Assembly: GCA_004802705.1 (NCBI GenBank)
Contig: SGPL01000468.1
Span: forward strand, 1 to 26,055
Direction of reading: 5' to 3'
DNA from: Bondarzewia mesenterica
Lineage: Eukaryota; Basidiomycota; Agaricomycetes; Russulales; Bondarzewiaceae
Length of the DNA stretch: 26,055 nucleotides
The notes under the pieces are model-generated. The model made no database searches. It had not been told where the DNA came from and saw nothing but the letters and a program-made list of their open reading frames with translations. The position numbers were made by a program, and so were the translations under genes. Shown here piece after piece: positions 9,828 to 21,132 of the stretch (positions are counted from its first letter, which is position 1; every line of letters starts with the position of its first letter).

Positions 9828-10237
9828 TACAGGTTTATTGTGATAGATGTATACACATCCTATAAATACAAGTTTATCGTGATGTATGTTATGACATCCT
9901 TTATATCATCTGGCATATACCAGTTTATTGTGAGGGACTTGTATGCATGAGGTCAATATAAGTCCATCGTGATAGACTTGTACATGTCTCAACATGTAAT
10001 AAATGTATATGTATAATGCTAATATAAGTCCATCATGATAGACTTGTATCCATCTAATGGCATAATTAATATAGTAAAGGTCTATCATAGTGTATGTATA
10101 TTCAAGATACTAAATAATACAAGTCTATTGTGACAAATCTATATTACTGTTATTAACAAACACTAGACATAATACACATCTATCATGATAGACTTATATG
10201 CATGAGGTCAATTTACACCCATCACGATGGACTTATA
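9828..10237. repeat. Palindrome array 1 (nine 26-bp palindromes), unit copy 1
   Basis: Nine versions of a 26-bp inverted repeat with left half TACAAGTCYATCR and the right half its complement. They start at 9828, 9867, 9918, 9957, 10023, 10075, 10118, 10173 and 10212. Spacing is irregular (39, 51, 39, 66, 52, 43, 55, 39), but three pairs are exactly 39 bp apart. Two of these pairs share the linker TGCATGAGGTCAAT. The whole array falls inside a probable phase-1 intron of gene B (GTAAAC at 9799 to CAG at 10257). Spacers other than the shared linker are not conserved, so selection or homogenisation seems to act on the palindrome. Confidence 0.8.
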
Positions 10238-10257
10238 CACTGCAAGCAAGTGATCAG

Positions 10258-10427
10258 CAGTTGATGGACAGCATGTTAACCTATTGCAACAGGTGGTCCA
10301 TTGGGTAGAGCCTTGTGCAGATGAATTCTACATCAATGGATAGAGTGGGGTTGACTAAACCACTATAGTTGATAAGGAGATGGCTAATGATAGAGGCTAA
10401 GAGATCGGCAGTGCTATCATGATCAGA
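10258..10427 (+). other. Gene B exon after the palindrome intron
   Basis: This exon is the best test of gene structure in gene B. From the acceptor ATCAG at 10257 the frame gives VDGQHVNLLQQVVHWVEP, CADEFYING and VDKEMANDRG, with three TAG/TAA stops, all at likely Gln codons. It ends at a strong donor, AGA|GTGAGT (10428). The split codon with the upstream exon (G plus CA) restores Ala and the reading frame, which supports 9799-10257 as an intron rather than a gene boundary. Confidence 0.5.
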
Positions 10428-11939
10428 GTGAGTCATACTGCACTACTGGCTGACACTCACATATTCATCACTACCTCTCACAGTTTTGGCAGTGGCTCTT
10501 TGAATAATAGTTATATTTATTACATTTAGAGAGCAAGATGCTCAAGGTCGAGTTGCAAACCCTCACTATGTACATCCTCAAAAAGACTGATGCTCAGAGG
10601 ATCATCAATGGCAAGGAGAAGGCATTCAAAAAGTAGTTCATAAACATAGGTGTTCTAGGCAATGCCTATAATAAGCATCTGACATTGTCCTCCCTCATGA
10701 AATAGAGCATGAACCTCAGCAAGAATAGTAGTAGGTCCCATGGATGCAACTTCAAGGATGATCCTCTGGATGTTTAAGAGGACTGCCTAAGATTGGTGCC
10801 ACCTCATGGCCTCCACCATCAAGCATGACTTCAACCCTTGCATCGTAAACATGATGATCACCTTGAAGAGCCATAAGTGCACCTTGCAGCTTTTATGGCA
10901 ATCTGTAGCCATCCACTCCCTCTACAATGGCATCAAAAAGCAGCTCTTCTAGCTAAAGAACAAGTGGCATGCTGATAGCAAGGACTCCAGCTTGCACCTC
11001 TAGATGGATAAGTATTGCTCTACTATTATCATAAATATTAAGGACATCGAAGAATGCATGGGTTACTTTGACTAGGAGCTTATGAAGCAGAGGGATTTTA
11101 TAAAAGACAGGTAGCAGCTCCTTGAGGTCATCCGTCATGTCTTCATCAACTGCCTCACTGCCTTCAACACTTATAATAAGGCCATCACTGTCAAGGTCTA
11201 CAATGGCCTTAGAGAGGTCATCTACATGTGCAATGGTGATGCTTGACACTAGTCATGTGATAGACCTTAATTAATCTAGTGAGCAATCTGGCATAGGCAA
11301 TGATGCATACATCTGGGGCACATGAGAGATAGATGTTGATCTCTAAAACACTGAGCATGGTGAGACTATAGTAATGGGCGGTAGAGATCTATCATACAAG
11401 CACATCATCAATGAGATCACCATCACTATTAGTCATAGCAAAGATCATCTTGATGATGTAGGCTAGAAAGAGGCAACACTAGTCATTGACAAAGAGAAGC
11501 AACATACAAACCTGCCTCCTCTTGCTCCTCTCAAACCTGCCGGCTACATCTCTAGTGAGTATCACAATTTATCATGTGAAGAAATGCAAACTTCAACTAA
11601 CAGACTCTGAATTGCTAGCCCACCCTTACAAGGCTGCTGCCTCTTTGGTGACAGTCATCATTATGCCTAAAAGAGCAAGTGCATCAGTTACAATGAGTAT
11701 GATCTATGATGCTAACATCTGCATGTTTTATAACCTCCATCCATCCACCCCAAGGCTTGCATTATTAAGAAAAAAATAATTAGACCATGCTTGTTAGTCA
11801 GTAGCAGCCTTGCTTCTTTTACAATTATTTAATGACATTATTATAATCATGTACAATTATAGTCAGACTTAAAAAATACATGCACTATGTTTAGACTATG
11901 CAAGGCTATGATTAGAACAATCATGACACCTGCATTATA

Positions 11940-12277
11940 TACAAGTCTATTATGATGGACTTGTAACAGCCAGCTAATATGCCATCTCCATCTTGGTGAC
12001 AGTATGGTTAGATATTGTACAAGTTTGTCATAACAGACTTATAACAGCCAGCTGATATGCCATCTCTATCTTGATGATAGCATGCTCAAACATTATATAA
12101 GTCCATTATGATGGACTTGCAATAGCCAGCTGATATGCTGTTTGCATCCTCTTGACAGCATGCTCAGATATCATACAAGTCTATCACGATAGACTTATAT
12201 CAATTTCATTATATAATTGTGTGAAATAAATACTAATCAATAGTCAATAATTATATATTCATTATAATAGACTTGTA
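11940..12277. repeat. Palindrome array 2 (exact 78-bp tandem), unit copy 1
   Basis: The same 26-bp palindrome starts at 11940, 12018, 12096, 12174 and 12252, exactly 78 bp apart each time. In the first three units the 52-bp linker is also conserved (ACAGCCAGCTGATATGCCAT, then ATCTTGATGACAGCATGCTC); the fourth linker is unrelated, but the spacing is kept. The array starts about 70 bp after the end of gene B (+) and ends about 250 bp before the end of gene C (-), so it lies between two converging genes. 78 bp is 26 codons, so any frame through it stays open or closed uniformly; coding is not required to explain it. Confidence 0.85.
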
Positions 12278-12529
12278 CTCCATCATGAATACAACATTCA
12301 CATCATGTGCTGATGTAATTATCATGAATACACTCCACCATATGTGATAGCCATTTATGCAGCATACTATGTGCAAATGGATGGAAATACATACTATATA
12401 ACAATTCTTATTTCATTGTTGACAATAATAATCTACAGCACAAATGTATTATGTGACTGGCTGTGCTCCTATTTAGACTAATAACATGCATAAAACATGT
12501 AAATAAATCCTGCTGCCCCCTTCACAAAC
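12278..12529. other. AT-rich spacer between array 2 and gene C
   Basis: No gene supported. It contains CATCATGAATACA and ATCATGAATACACTCC, a short direct repeat (about 12293 and 12321). It is the intergenic region at which genes B and C converge. Confidence 0.4.
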
Positions 12530-15460
12530 TCTCACCTACTTTTTCACTGAGTTTGCACCCATTCTCTCTATCAATAAAGACTTTGCTCACACACTTGCTA
12601 TCATGCCTTCATTCTGACTCCTCTGTTTACTCTAGCTGTTGCTATATTATACTGTTTTACTTTCAACTGAGACCAACAAGTTTCTCTGCAATAACACTAA
12701 ATATCTGCTATCACACATTCTTTGTCTGTCCATTCTTAACTTATCACTCCATCCTCATCGACCTCAGTGCTGATTACCATGTCATGCATAATAGGGATCA
12801 ATTTTTGTATATGTCTTCTTTGCTTATGCGTTAACTTCACTTTTTGCTAATGATGACTGCTTGTATAGAGCTTGTTGACATCATAGATTTCTGTGAGCAC
12901 AGACACTCAATGAAAAAGTTTAATCTCTCAGAGTATGAGATACACCTTCTGACTCCTCACAGTGGTGATATTGTCAGTGTCTCTCACATCTACTTGCAGA
13001 GATATAAACTACCTCTCAAGGATGGCACTTATAGCACATCTAGATAAATTTAGATAGTCAATGCTTTAGACATCATTCACGATGCATTAAACAATGCTTA
13101 ATGTGTAGGAGCAAGTCCCTACATGTGTTTCACACATTAAAGTTACTAGATCATTTTCATCTATCATTAATAAATGACTTTTGATCCACACACAGGATTC
13201 TGTTTTTGCTCCTTGAGTATTCAAATCAATATCAATGAAAATAGGTCATCAGATGGATGATAACATTATTACTTCCCCCTAAAAATTATTTATGTCCATT
13301 CTAGTTAGGACAAAAAGCATCAAATGGATGCCAACCATCAGCTATCAACATCTTTATTGACTAACAATAATAAAAAATGAAAGGTGGCTCATAACAACAA
13401 ATGATCAGATAATGGTCAGCTATTGCACCTTGCAAATTTTGATATCACCTCTAACATCATTTTTTACATTCTTCTCTTGTCTCAGTGGCTATTGAATTCA
13501 TTCTAATATATATTGATTATATGATAAAGTGTGTACTGTGATATGTCATTCTATCTATTATTTATTTTGTATCTATAATGCAATGTCATCTCATCAAAAA
13601 CAAAGTTTACAGCATTATTACAAGTGCCAGAAGGAAGATTCACCATATGTAAAAGACCATTAATATTAAGCATGATAGCAATATAAGCATCCTCACTTAC
13701 AAGGTGTTTATAAACATGCTGAAGAATAATGCTGCCAATTTCTGTAGCAATCAATGAATATTGTTCATTTATCATATCTATGGTGGATCAGACTTATGCT
13801 TTAATCATCTGTTGCTTTAGCTGCTATTGTGTAGAATCACTAATGCTCACATAATTATTTTCTTTTGCTTTCAATAGAGACTGATAAGTTTTACTATAGT
13901 AATGTTTAATGTCTACCACCATGGCTTCATCATCTGCTTATCATCTGCACAACTATTATCAATAATTTAGCATTCAACATATCTATTTCAATGTACTATC
14001 GAGTTATCAATAATAATTTCTCTTTTGCTAGTATTAGTGTTGCCAATAAATTTATAGACTTTCTGAATGTCAAAGCACTATCAAGCATGTGTATATCAAA
14101 ATAGACATATCATCTTCTATGAGATGCCCATATTCTCAACTACTCCCTACACTGGTTTCTGTATAATGAGAGAGAGAGGAAGAAATAACCTGAGAAATTT
14201 AAAGTGTGTATTACAATAACTCAGGCCTTCTGAACTCACTTAGGTATCATTAATCTGTATATTTACTCCTTACAATATGCACATGAAGACACTCCTTCCT
14301 GCACCTACTCTCTAGAACTTCATGAGTTCATAATGAATAAAGACTTTACAGCTTTTTTTATTTTATTTTATTGCTTCTACTGAAGGGAGCACAGTAGAGA
14401 TATGCATAAATGCTAATTGACTAGTGCAAGCAGAGTCAATTGACCAATGAGATAGCAGTTCTGAGGTGATGATACTAAGTTTGATGCTCACAATAAGTGC
14501 TGAGGATAAGATTGTATATGAGGGCAAATAATCAGTAGGTGGTGGCAGCATGGAGATTCAAGGTCCAAACATGAGAATACAATTGAAAAGAAAGGAGGAG
14601 AAGCTGATGGAGAGGTGAGACATATAATGATCAACTTTATAGATGCATCTTGTATTACTATGTGGAGTTTTGTCAGACTTCTTTTAGGCATCTTTGTTCT
14701 TTCTGATCTCAGCTGTTAATGTNATGAGTCTATTTTACAGATCTAGTCATCTTCCATCCTNGAGCATTTCATGCTCATGCTCAGAAATTGATTACAAACT
14801 TGTTATTGAATCTTCAGTTTTATAGAGTCTCATATTATCCTACATTCAAAGATATTGTGTATTTTGATGCTAAATGATGAATTACATTTAAAATAATTTC
14901 CATGCATGACAATGTGAGAGCTAAAAACATATATAAAAAGTTGCAAAATATTAGTCTATCAGCAGGGAGTTGAAGCTAACTGAAGCTATGATCTCTAATT
15001 TATGTCACGAATAACCCTCCCTACTTCACTTTAAGAAATAATAATGCCTTCATTATTATCTGATGTGGCAGACATAATATCTCATTAGCTTAAAAATAGG
15101 AAGTTTTAGATGCAGATGCAAAGAATTGTCTAGGTTAGATTTCACGTGATATCAATGGATGGTCTTTATATACTCATGCAGTCTAAGAATGTCTGGCTAT
15201 ATGATTGCACCTTTGTTGACTGAGCAAGTATACTAGTGATGTACTTTCATTATCTCTAGCTCATATTCTAAAGATTCACATTCTAGCGCAAAATATTCAT
15301 AGACTCGAATGGGGTGGGCGATAAAAGAATGGAAACAGTTTCAAATTATATTTTTTATATCAATAAAGTACTGGAGGAGCTCTGAAAGTACTCACAAGAT
15401 AAAGTATCAGATAAAAAGACAGCAATGTATCTCAGTGGCAATGAACGTGGGCCCTAGTGT
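12530..15460 (-). pseudogene. Gene C, copy 1: unrecognised minus-strand relic
   Basis: Read on the minus strand from high to low coordinates, with frame changes between blocks: YEYFALECESLEYELEIM and LRLHEYIKTIH (about 15310-15110); a Glu/His-rich block, EHEHEML, then TLTAEIRKNKDA (about 14790-14690); EAMVVDIKHYYSKTYQSLL (about 13936-13880); MINEQYSLIATEIGS and IMLNINGLLHMVNLPSGT (13775-13600); FIDIDLN and TESCVWIKSHLLMIDENDL (about 13240-13155); then, in the same frame as the last, KLIPIMHDMVISTEVDEDG, EWTDKECVIADI and CWSQLKVKQYNIATARVN (about 12815-12625). Stops fall mostly at presumed Gln or Trp codons. The last ~600 bp form one frame with only such stops, the strongest evidence that this strand is coding. 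The 5' end is uncertain, and a further relic may reach about 15640. Family unknown. Confidence 0.5.
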
Positions 15461-15696
15461 GCACCTGTGCTAGACTTTTAGATATGTATAGAGTAAAACA
15501 TGGAGAGACACTTAGTAGAGCAAGTACATCACTAGAGTGATGAGAATGTGGGAAAATTTGGTACATCTATTATCTTTATTTCAATGTCAGTCCTTATGCA
15601 TGTTTATTTTTGTCACTTTAAATAGAGCTCATAAAAAAAATTAGAGCCTACTACACCCAAAGACCTTTTTGGCCATGATAATGATTGAGATTGGCA

Positions 15697-16290
15697 CATC
15701 TGCAAAAACATACTATGTTAATAGGAACTTATTATTTGTAAATTACAGGTTATTACAGAAAACAGTCTAATCTTAAAAATAACATATCTCTCCTTTTTGA
15801 ATAAGTAGATAATTTGCTACTTTTTATACTCCACATAAGAATAGCTTAATAGCAAATGAGAATAAATTTTAACTGCTTATATTTATTATATTAATGCTCA
15901 GATTTGAACCCTAAACCTCATTTATTTATAATTACAACTTTTTTCTTTTTTTTTTTGCCATCAGCTAGGTTTGAACCCAAGGATTTTAGCTGCTCATTAT
16001 GATTACCTCATTGTATAAACACTTTTAACCACTCATCTATAACAACATATATTTTATACACCATGTATTTCAATATATAGATCTAAATTTGACTTGTAAG
16101 AAATTTCATCTTTGCTTATCAATGTTGACTTAGTTAAAATAGTTATAATAGAGATTTAAATATGTAAAAATTTAAATATAATATTTTATAGATGTTTGAG
16201 GTAAGTGCTTGAGCAAATGAAGTTTAATAATGATTTTCAGAAGATAAAGCAGATAATACTAATATACTTTATTATTATTATTATAATTAT
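15697..16290. repeat. Older repeat segment R, copy 2
   Basis: Counterpart of 4357-4945, about 10 percent different, with an expanded pyrimidine tract (about 15938-15956, T-rich with one C) where copy 1 has eight T. It directly follows the end of copy 1. It is interpreted as the left part of a recombinant repeat whose right part came from the copy-1 repeat. Confidence 0.75.
15957..16043 (-). repeat. tRNA-like sequence, copy 2
   Basis: Same 87-nt length and position as 4607-4693. This copy is better preserved at the 3' side: CCTTGGGTTCAAACCTAGC, ending GATGGC. Box A reads GAGTGGTTAAAAGTG. Substitutions between the copies are largely C/T and A/G changes, as expected for an old Pol III-type relic losing cytosines. 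Confidence 0.4.
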
Positions 16291-16724
16291 CATCATATTT
16301 ATCACTAATAAAATTCAATAAGAATTAGATTAACATATAAAAGTCACTCAAAAATAAGATATGAATTAGATGAATTAGAGTTTATTTATATTAAATTCAC
16401 ACAATATGTTTTTAAAGATGCTTCAAGTCATATCTTAAGCTTAAGTCAGCACTGCTGATGCTTGAGGGCAGTAAATTAAGTTATCAGCATGACAGTCAGA
16501 GAGCAAGCCATAGTGAGAATTCTAAATCCTAATTCATAAGATGAGAAAGTACACCATCATGAATATTTTTAGTAGAGACTTTTTATTATCAATCATGTCA
16601 ATATGGGCATCAGTCTCTGCTATTGATAAAAAGATATAAGCAAATTTTAAGATGATTCAAATAGGAAAAAAACAAAGTACTGCACCTTGATACTCTTAGC
16701 TCATTTATTTTTATCTTCATTCAG

Positions 16725-19700
16725 ATGTGGACTATGGGGGCTCAGCTTTCTTTCTTGCATGGTTAGCTTCCAACCTATAAGGAGCACCAGGTGGATGAGT
16801 CAACTTTTCTTTTTTGGCCTCAATTCTTTCTAGAGTGATTCAAAAAAATGGTCAGATAAAAGCATAGTCAAGGAGCCTAAAGTGAAGGCAAAGAAGAGAA
16901 AATCTAAAGGCNAAGAAAAGGTAAGTGTTTACTTTTTTACAACAATGGAAACTCACCTGTATGTCTTACAGTGCATGAAGTCTAGCATGGTGGCCACTCA
17001 GGTGGTGANAAAAAAACATGTTAGAGCTTATTCTAAAGCTAGAGGGCATCAAGCTTACTGCATCACAACTAAAGTCCACTAACACATCTGAAAAGCCTGC
17101 TGAAATATCTAGAGAGGTTGCCAATATATCTGAAAAGCCTACTGATGTGCCTGGGATATACACAGATGAGCCAACTATCACCACTAACCTGATAGTTGCA
17201 TCTAATGCTCTGAACACATTAGAGATAGCAGAAGTGTAGAATGCATCAGCTATAGACACCAACAACCTGAGTGAGGATATTATAGCTATACAAGAGTATG
17301 GCACGGTCCCTTCTACACTGAGCAATGCATAGTTGAAAAACTTAAATAATGAGCACCGAGTGATTGATATGAGGAAGGTGAGTAATCGAAAGATAATGAT
17401 ATCATAATGAAAAATACTTACTTAAATTATAACCCTTGTAGCATCTCAAACAGTAGTTTAATAATACAGTAAAGGGGCAAGATCACACACCTGCTGGGTG
17501 CATGATTCATAGTAGAGATACAAACCTCCTAGCAGTCCCACAAAAAGTGCATGAGTATTAGATGTATTAGCATCTGTATTGGGACAAAATTAAAGATGAG
17601 ATCAATAATGCCTATGAGGCTCACCTAGTGGATCCAATGCAAGAGCTGAAGAGTATAGAGTTGGGCTTTCAAAATACCATGACAGCCAAGCTGCTTAAGA
17701 GTAAGTCAGCTGATGTGATTAAGGCAGTACAAGCAGCACAGGTGGACTTGCAGGTGCAGAAATTGATGAATGCCATAAAAGAAGGCCTAGAGGAGTTGCA
17801 CTGTATAAAGGCAATATACTACCCAAAGTATATCATTAATGCACTATCTATTTGAAAGAGTTGTATTGCTTACCTCTAGCTGCAGAGCTATCAATGCATT
17901 CTTTGCTACAGTTTCAGCAATGCTCAAGTGCTTTAGAGATCAGACAAGCTTAGCAATCTCAATGTTCATTGGTAATCCAATACCAAATGATGAGAGCATG
18001 CTCATGATATATGCATAAGTAAATTCATCAGCACCAGTCGAATCAATCAAGACTTACCTTGTGATAGGTTTTATATGATGGTAGATGGACGGCTGAATTT
18101 TGCAAATGTGCATTGGGATTTCAAAAAGCAAGTTGAGGAACCATGAGTCGAGTTCATAAATAGATGTTATTGTGAGTGATGGTTTTTCTGAAATGGTAGC
18201 AGAATGAATCTAAAAAGCAAGTACAGCCAAAGAAATGAGGGAGGAGCATTCACTTTAGCTCTTTAAGATAGAGATTAAAATGGAAGATCAGTCTTTAGAG
18301 AAAGCCAATGAGAAGGTGCCAGTCAGTACTGAGCCTAGTCCTTTGAGTACTTTGACTGGTGCATCAACTTTTATCACTTCACCAAAAGTGGCACCAACAT
18401 CAATGCTAGTGTTGTCCACATCTCCTCTACATCAACTGATAGATTTAGTTACCTGAGAGCTATCACTAACAATTAAAAAAGCTATCATTTGTCAGTCAGC
18501 ATTGATAACTACTGTTGCCTTATGACCTTCTGCTCTGATATCATCTGTCCTTAAGACAGCTGCACTAGATTTTATCATGGCCATGCCCATTATTCTTGAA
18601 GATGCACACCTGCTTATTCTTGAGGCTGTCATAACCCTAATTGCCCAAGTGGCTAACCCTTCTACTATTATAGTTGCACTCAGCACTATTGTCGAGGCTA
18701 TGCACCCTTCTATTGTTAAGAATACAGTCATCCTTAATTTTTAGGCTGCCACTAGTCCTCTCACTATTACAGCCATAATTGATGTCATCGAGACTGCATG
18801 CACCTCCATTCTTGAAGATGCCACTGCCCTCATTATTTAGGCTGCCAGCTCACTCACTAAGGTTATGGCTGCACTTAACACTATCAAAACTGCATGGAAT
18901 TCCATTCTTGATGTTGTACTAACTAATTCTACAGAAGCTTCACTTGTTCCTCTGACTATAGCTAATTTAATCTCCACCTCTTTCATCAGGTTATATTCTC
19001 ATCTATGCTAGTTAGTGGCATCAATCAAGAGGTTAATAATATAGAGTCAGCTGAAGAAGGGGGTATCATTATGTCACCTGAAATGCCAGAGTGGGTGAAG
19101 TCAGCAATTGCATTCTTAGAGAATGCTCTAGAGGAGGAAGACTGGAGTGAGTGTGTCTGCTTGTGGTTGGAGATGGAGAGCACACTTGCATTTTTGAATG
19201 CTAAGGTGAGTCCCTCAGTAAGCTCAAATATGATGGAAACTTACTGTTTTTATTGTATGTTCAGGCTCAAAAACATTAGTTGGGCACCTCCAGCAGGCCA
19301 TAAGCAATGAGCAATTAGTTGAGAACATAGAAGTATGATGTTAGACTAAATATTACAAATGCTAAGGCTTTTAGTGTAGCTTGGAGGGCGTGGTAGACTA
19401 GTCTACAACTAATATGGTGCAGGGTTAAGAGGGGATGGCCTTTGGATCAGGAGGAACATAAGGAGAGTTGGCCAGATCTAAAAAAGAGGGGCTGAATGAG
19501 TTTGCTGTAGTTCTACTTAGGATAGCATAGTGGTGGAAGAAGTCTCACATAGCAAGTGAGAAGCAGGAGGTGAATTCTGCTATAAAGGACATATTGTGGA
19601 TACTGCAAAAGGTGGTGAATGGCATCACTATTATGGGGAGCTCCACTAAATAGTGGGCCTCTTCAAATAATGCTGATGAGAAAAAGTGCAGTGTAAAAAA

Positions 19701-19815
19701 ATAGGTCAGTATCTGATTTTGAAGTCTATACTCATGCACATGGTCACTACTAGGTGAAAGGGTGTGCAAAAGTCATACATCGAGTATAGATGAGTACACT
19801 TGGGAGGGTACATGA
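16725..19815 (+). pseudogene. Gene A, copy 2: Agaricomycete transposon-associated protein relic
   Basis: Same gene as 5375-8470 at about 97-98 percent identity, with the same introns (the first is 16921-16971). Most stops and the frameshift after the WPDL block are shared, so they predate the duplication. Private changes exist on both sides. Here Trp at 19597-19599 is still TGG where copy 1 has TGA, while a Trp in the WWKK block (about 19530) has become TAG where copy 1 keeps TGG. In exon 1 this copy keeps QFFLE in frame with the following F-K-K, but has seven A instead of six in the next run and loses frame there. Function of the family is unknown; association with transposons is from memory. 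Confidence 0.7.
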
Positions 19816-20224
19816 AGGTAAAGATTTGTAGTTCATCTTACTTATTGATCTATATGTGTTTTCTTTATATACCTTGAAATAAACTTGTCTTGTGTGTTCT
19901 TGCATGAATGAAATGAAAATATGACTGACTATCTAATTTACTACACTTTCTGCTGCATAGTATGTGAATAAATACTTTACTATGCTACTATGCAACCTTT
20001 TTGCCCTGGGGCATGCTCGCATGTGACCGACCATTTTAGCATGCTCATGTGACTTGTTTTTTGTGGATATTCAGTGATAAATACTATATACCTGCTATAT
20101 AGTACAATGTATAAATTCTTTTAGTGAGATTCACTATGTCTGCTGCTATGTAGTAGATGGCACTTCAACAGTGCATTACTTCATAGCAGCCACTAGTATT
20201 TTTTTATTATATTATAAAAAAATA

Positions 20225-20420
20225 CTTTACAGCAGACAATAATAATTTTAATTACATTATCAACTTCTACTACTATACTTTACAGCAGCTGATAGTATTC
20301 TCTACTGCATTGTAAAATTCTACTTTGTAGCAGGTTATAGTATTCTCTGCTACACTATCAAAATTTATTTTATAACAGCTGATAGTATTCTGTATTATAT
20401 TGTCAACTTTTGATACTATA
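20225..20420. repeat. 45-bp minisatellite, copy 2
   Basis: Same array as 8883-9110 with one unit fewer. The loss accounts for the coordinate offset between the copies dropping from 11350 to 11305 here. It shows that the array has changed length since the duplication. Confidence 0.75.
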
Positions 20421-21132
20421 ATATAATGTCCTGCTATAAAGTACAAGTAAAGTATTGCTTGAGTATTGCAGTAATTAATAAGATAGCACTTACTATAAGG
20501 CTTGCTCAATTAACTATAAAGTCCCTGCTATATCAGTATATTTAGTATCAAGAAAACATCTAAGGCTCGAGGTACAGCCTACATGTGATGGATGATATAG
20601 TGCAAATGGAGGATTTCTCAGGTGTTTTCACATTCAAACATCTGAATGAAGGGGCTGTAGGATGTAGGCTAGTCAAGCAAGTGGTAGAATAAAGAGGATG
20701 CAGCTACATTCATTAAGTAGTATGCTCAAGTACAGACGGTAATGGAGAAGGGCAGTGATATTGTGCAAGATCTGTAGGACATGGACCTGCTAGATAGGAT
20801 TGATGGAGTGTACAAGCAGATGTTGCACCACTGCTATAATGAGATAGGGACTACAATGCTATCTGTGAGCTGGGCCATGATAGTATATTGGGATGGTATG
20901 CTTGGGCAGTGCAAGGATGCATGACACGAGATGCCAAGATCTGCAGAGATAAAAGTGGGGCAAGCAAAAGTGAAGGCAGTAGAGTGCTTATATTTTTGTT
21001 CATGCAGTGGGACCTGAAGGATATTATAATGCCATTGATGATGGAGTCAGTATTGATGAACCTTTATAACTTATTGTTGAAGGTGGACTATATAATCTAG
21101 CAGGTAAACAGCTCAAATATTATGCATATGTG

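Larger units (their letters stand above)
9283..11872 (+). pseudogene. Gene B, copy 1: unrecognised multi-exon protein relic
   Basis: Not recognised. Readable segments: MDDIVQMEDFSGVFTF (from ATG 9283), then one frame over with VMEKGSDIMQDL, LLDRIDGVYKQMLHH and EIGTTMLSVSWAMIVY (9440-9590), then DEPLQVIVEGGLYDLA (9750-9797). A likely phase-1 intron, 9799-10257, joins this in frame to VDGQHVNLLQQVVHWVEP (10260-10313). A second intron, 10428-10483, joins in frame to FWQWLFE and TLTMYILKKTDAQRII (10484-10605). A frame change near 10805 leads to KHDFNPCIVNMMITL and EVIRHVFINCLTAFNTY (to about 11175). A tail with YKHIINEITITIS and LPPLAPLKPA runs to a TAA at 11870-11872. Stops fall mostly at Gln codons. 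Relative to copy 2, 317 bp are missing after 11232. No transposase or other catalytic motif was recognised. Confidence 0.5.
4357..15696. repeat. Long direct repeat, copy 1 (~11.3 kb)
   Basis: From CATCTG at 4357 onward the sequence is found again from 15697, in the same orientation and colinear for as far as the window allows (4357-14434 against 15697-26055). The coordinate offset is 11340 at the start, 11350-11351 through gene A, 11305 after a 45-bp repeat-unit difference, and 11622 after a 317-bp difference. The unit carries gene A (+), gene B (+), gene C (-) and several repeat arrays. 14435-15696 cannot be compared because copy 2 is cut off. I assign it to copy 1 because the minus-strand coding relic runs through it without a break. 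Confidence 0.85.

Noticed and set aside
9906..10088. Minus-strand 60-codon frame with repeated IQVYHDGLI
   Set aside because: The repeated peptide is just the translation of the palindrome, which reads the same on both strands. The palindrome spacing is not a multiple of three throughout array 1.
11940..12277. CRISPR-like array
   Set aside because: The repeats are palindromic and evenly spaced, but the spacers are themselves repeated, the genome is eukaryotic and there are no cas genes.
12463..13047. Plus-strand open frames (123 and 67 codons) over the 3' part of gene C
   Set aside because: They are Ser/Leu-rich and match the complement of a minus-strand frame whose stops are all explainable as decayed Gln/Trp codons over a longer distance. 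The minus strand is the better candidate.
14733..14742. TTTTACAGAT as a right terminal inverted repeat matching ATCTGTAAAA at 4358-4367
   Set aside because: The 10-bp match is exact, but no target duplication fits, and the gene C relic reads through this point on the minus strand (EHEHEML ... TLTAEIRKNKDA). The unit therefore does not end here.
4357..15696. LTR retrotransposon with R as the LTR
   Set aside because: R starts near TG and flanks the unit, and LTR recombination would make tandems, but I find no reverse transcriptase, integrase or protease block, no clear primer-binding site and no CA end. It remains possible for R only if a distant element is involved.
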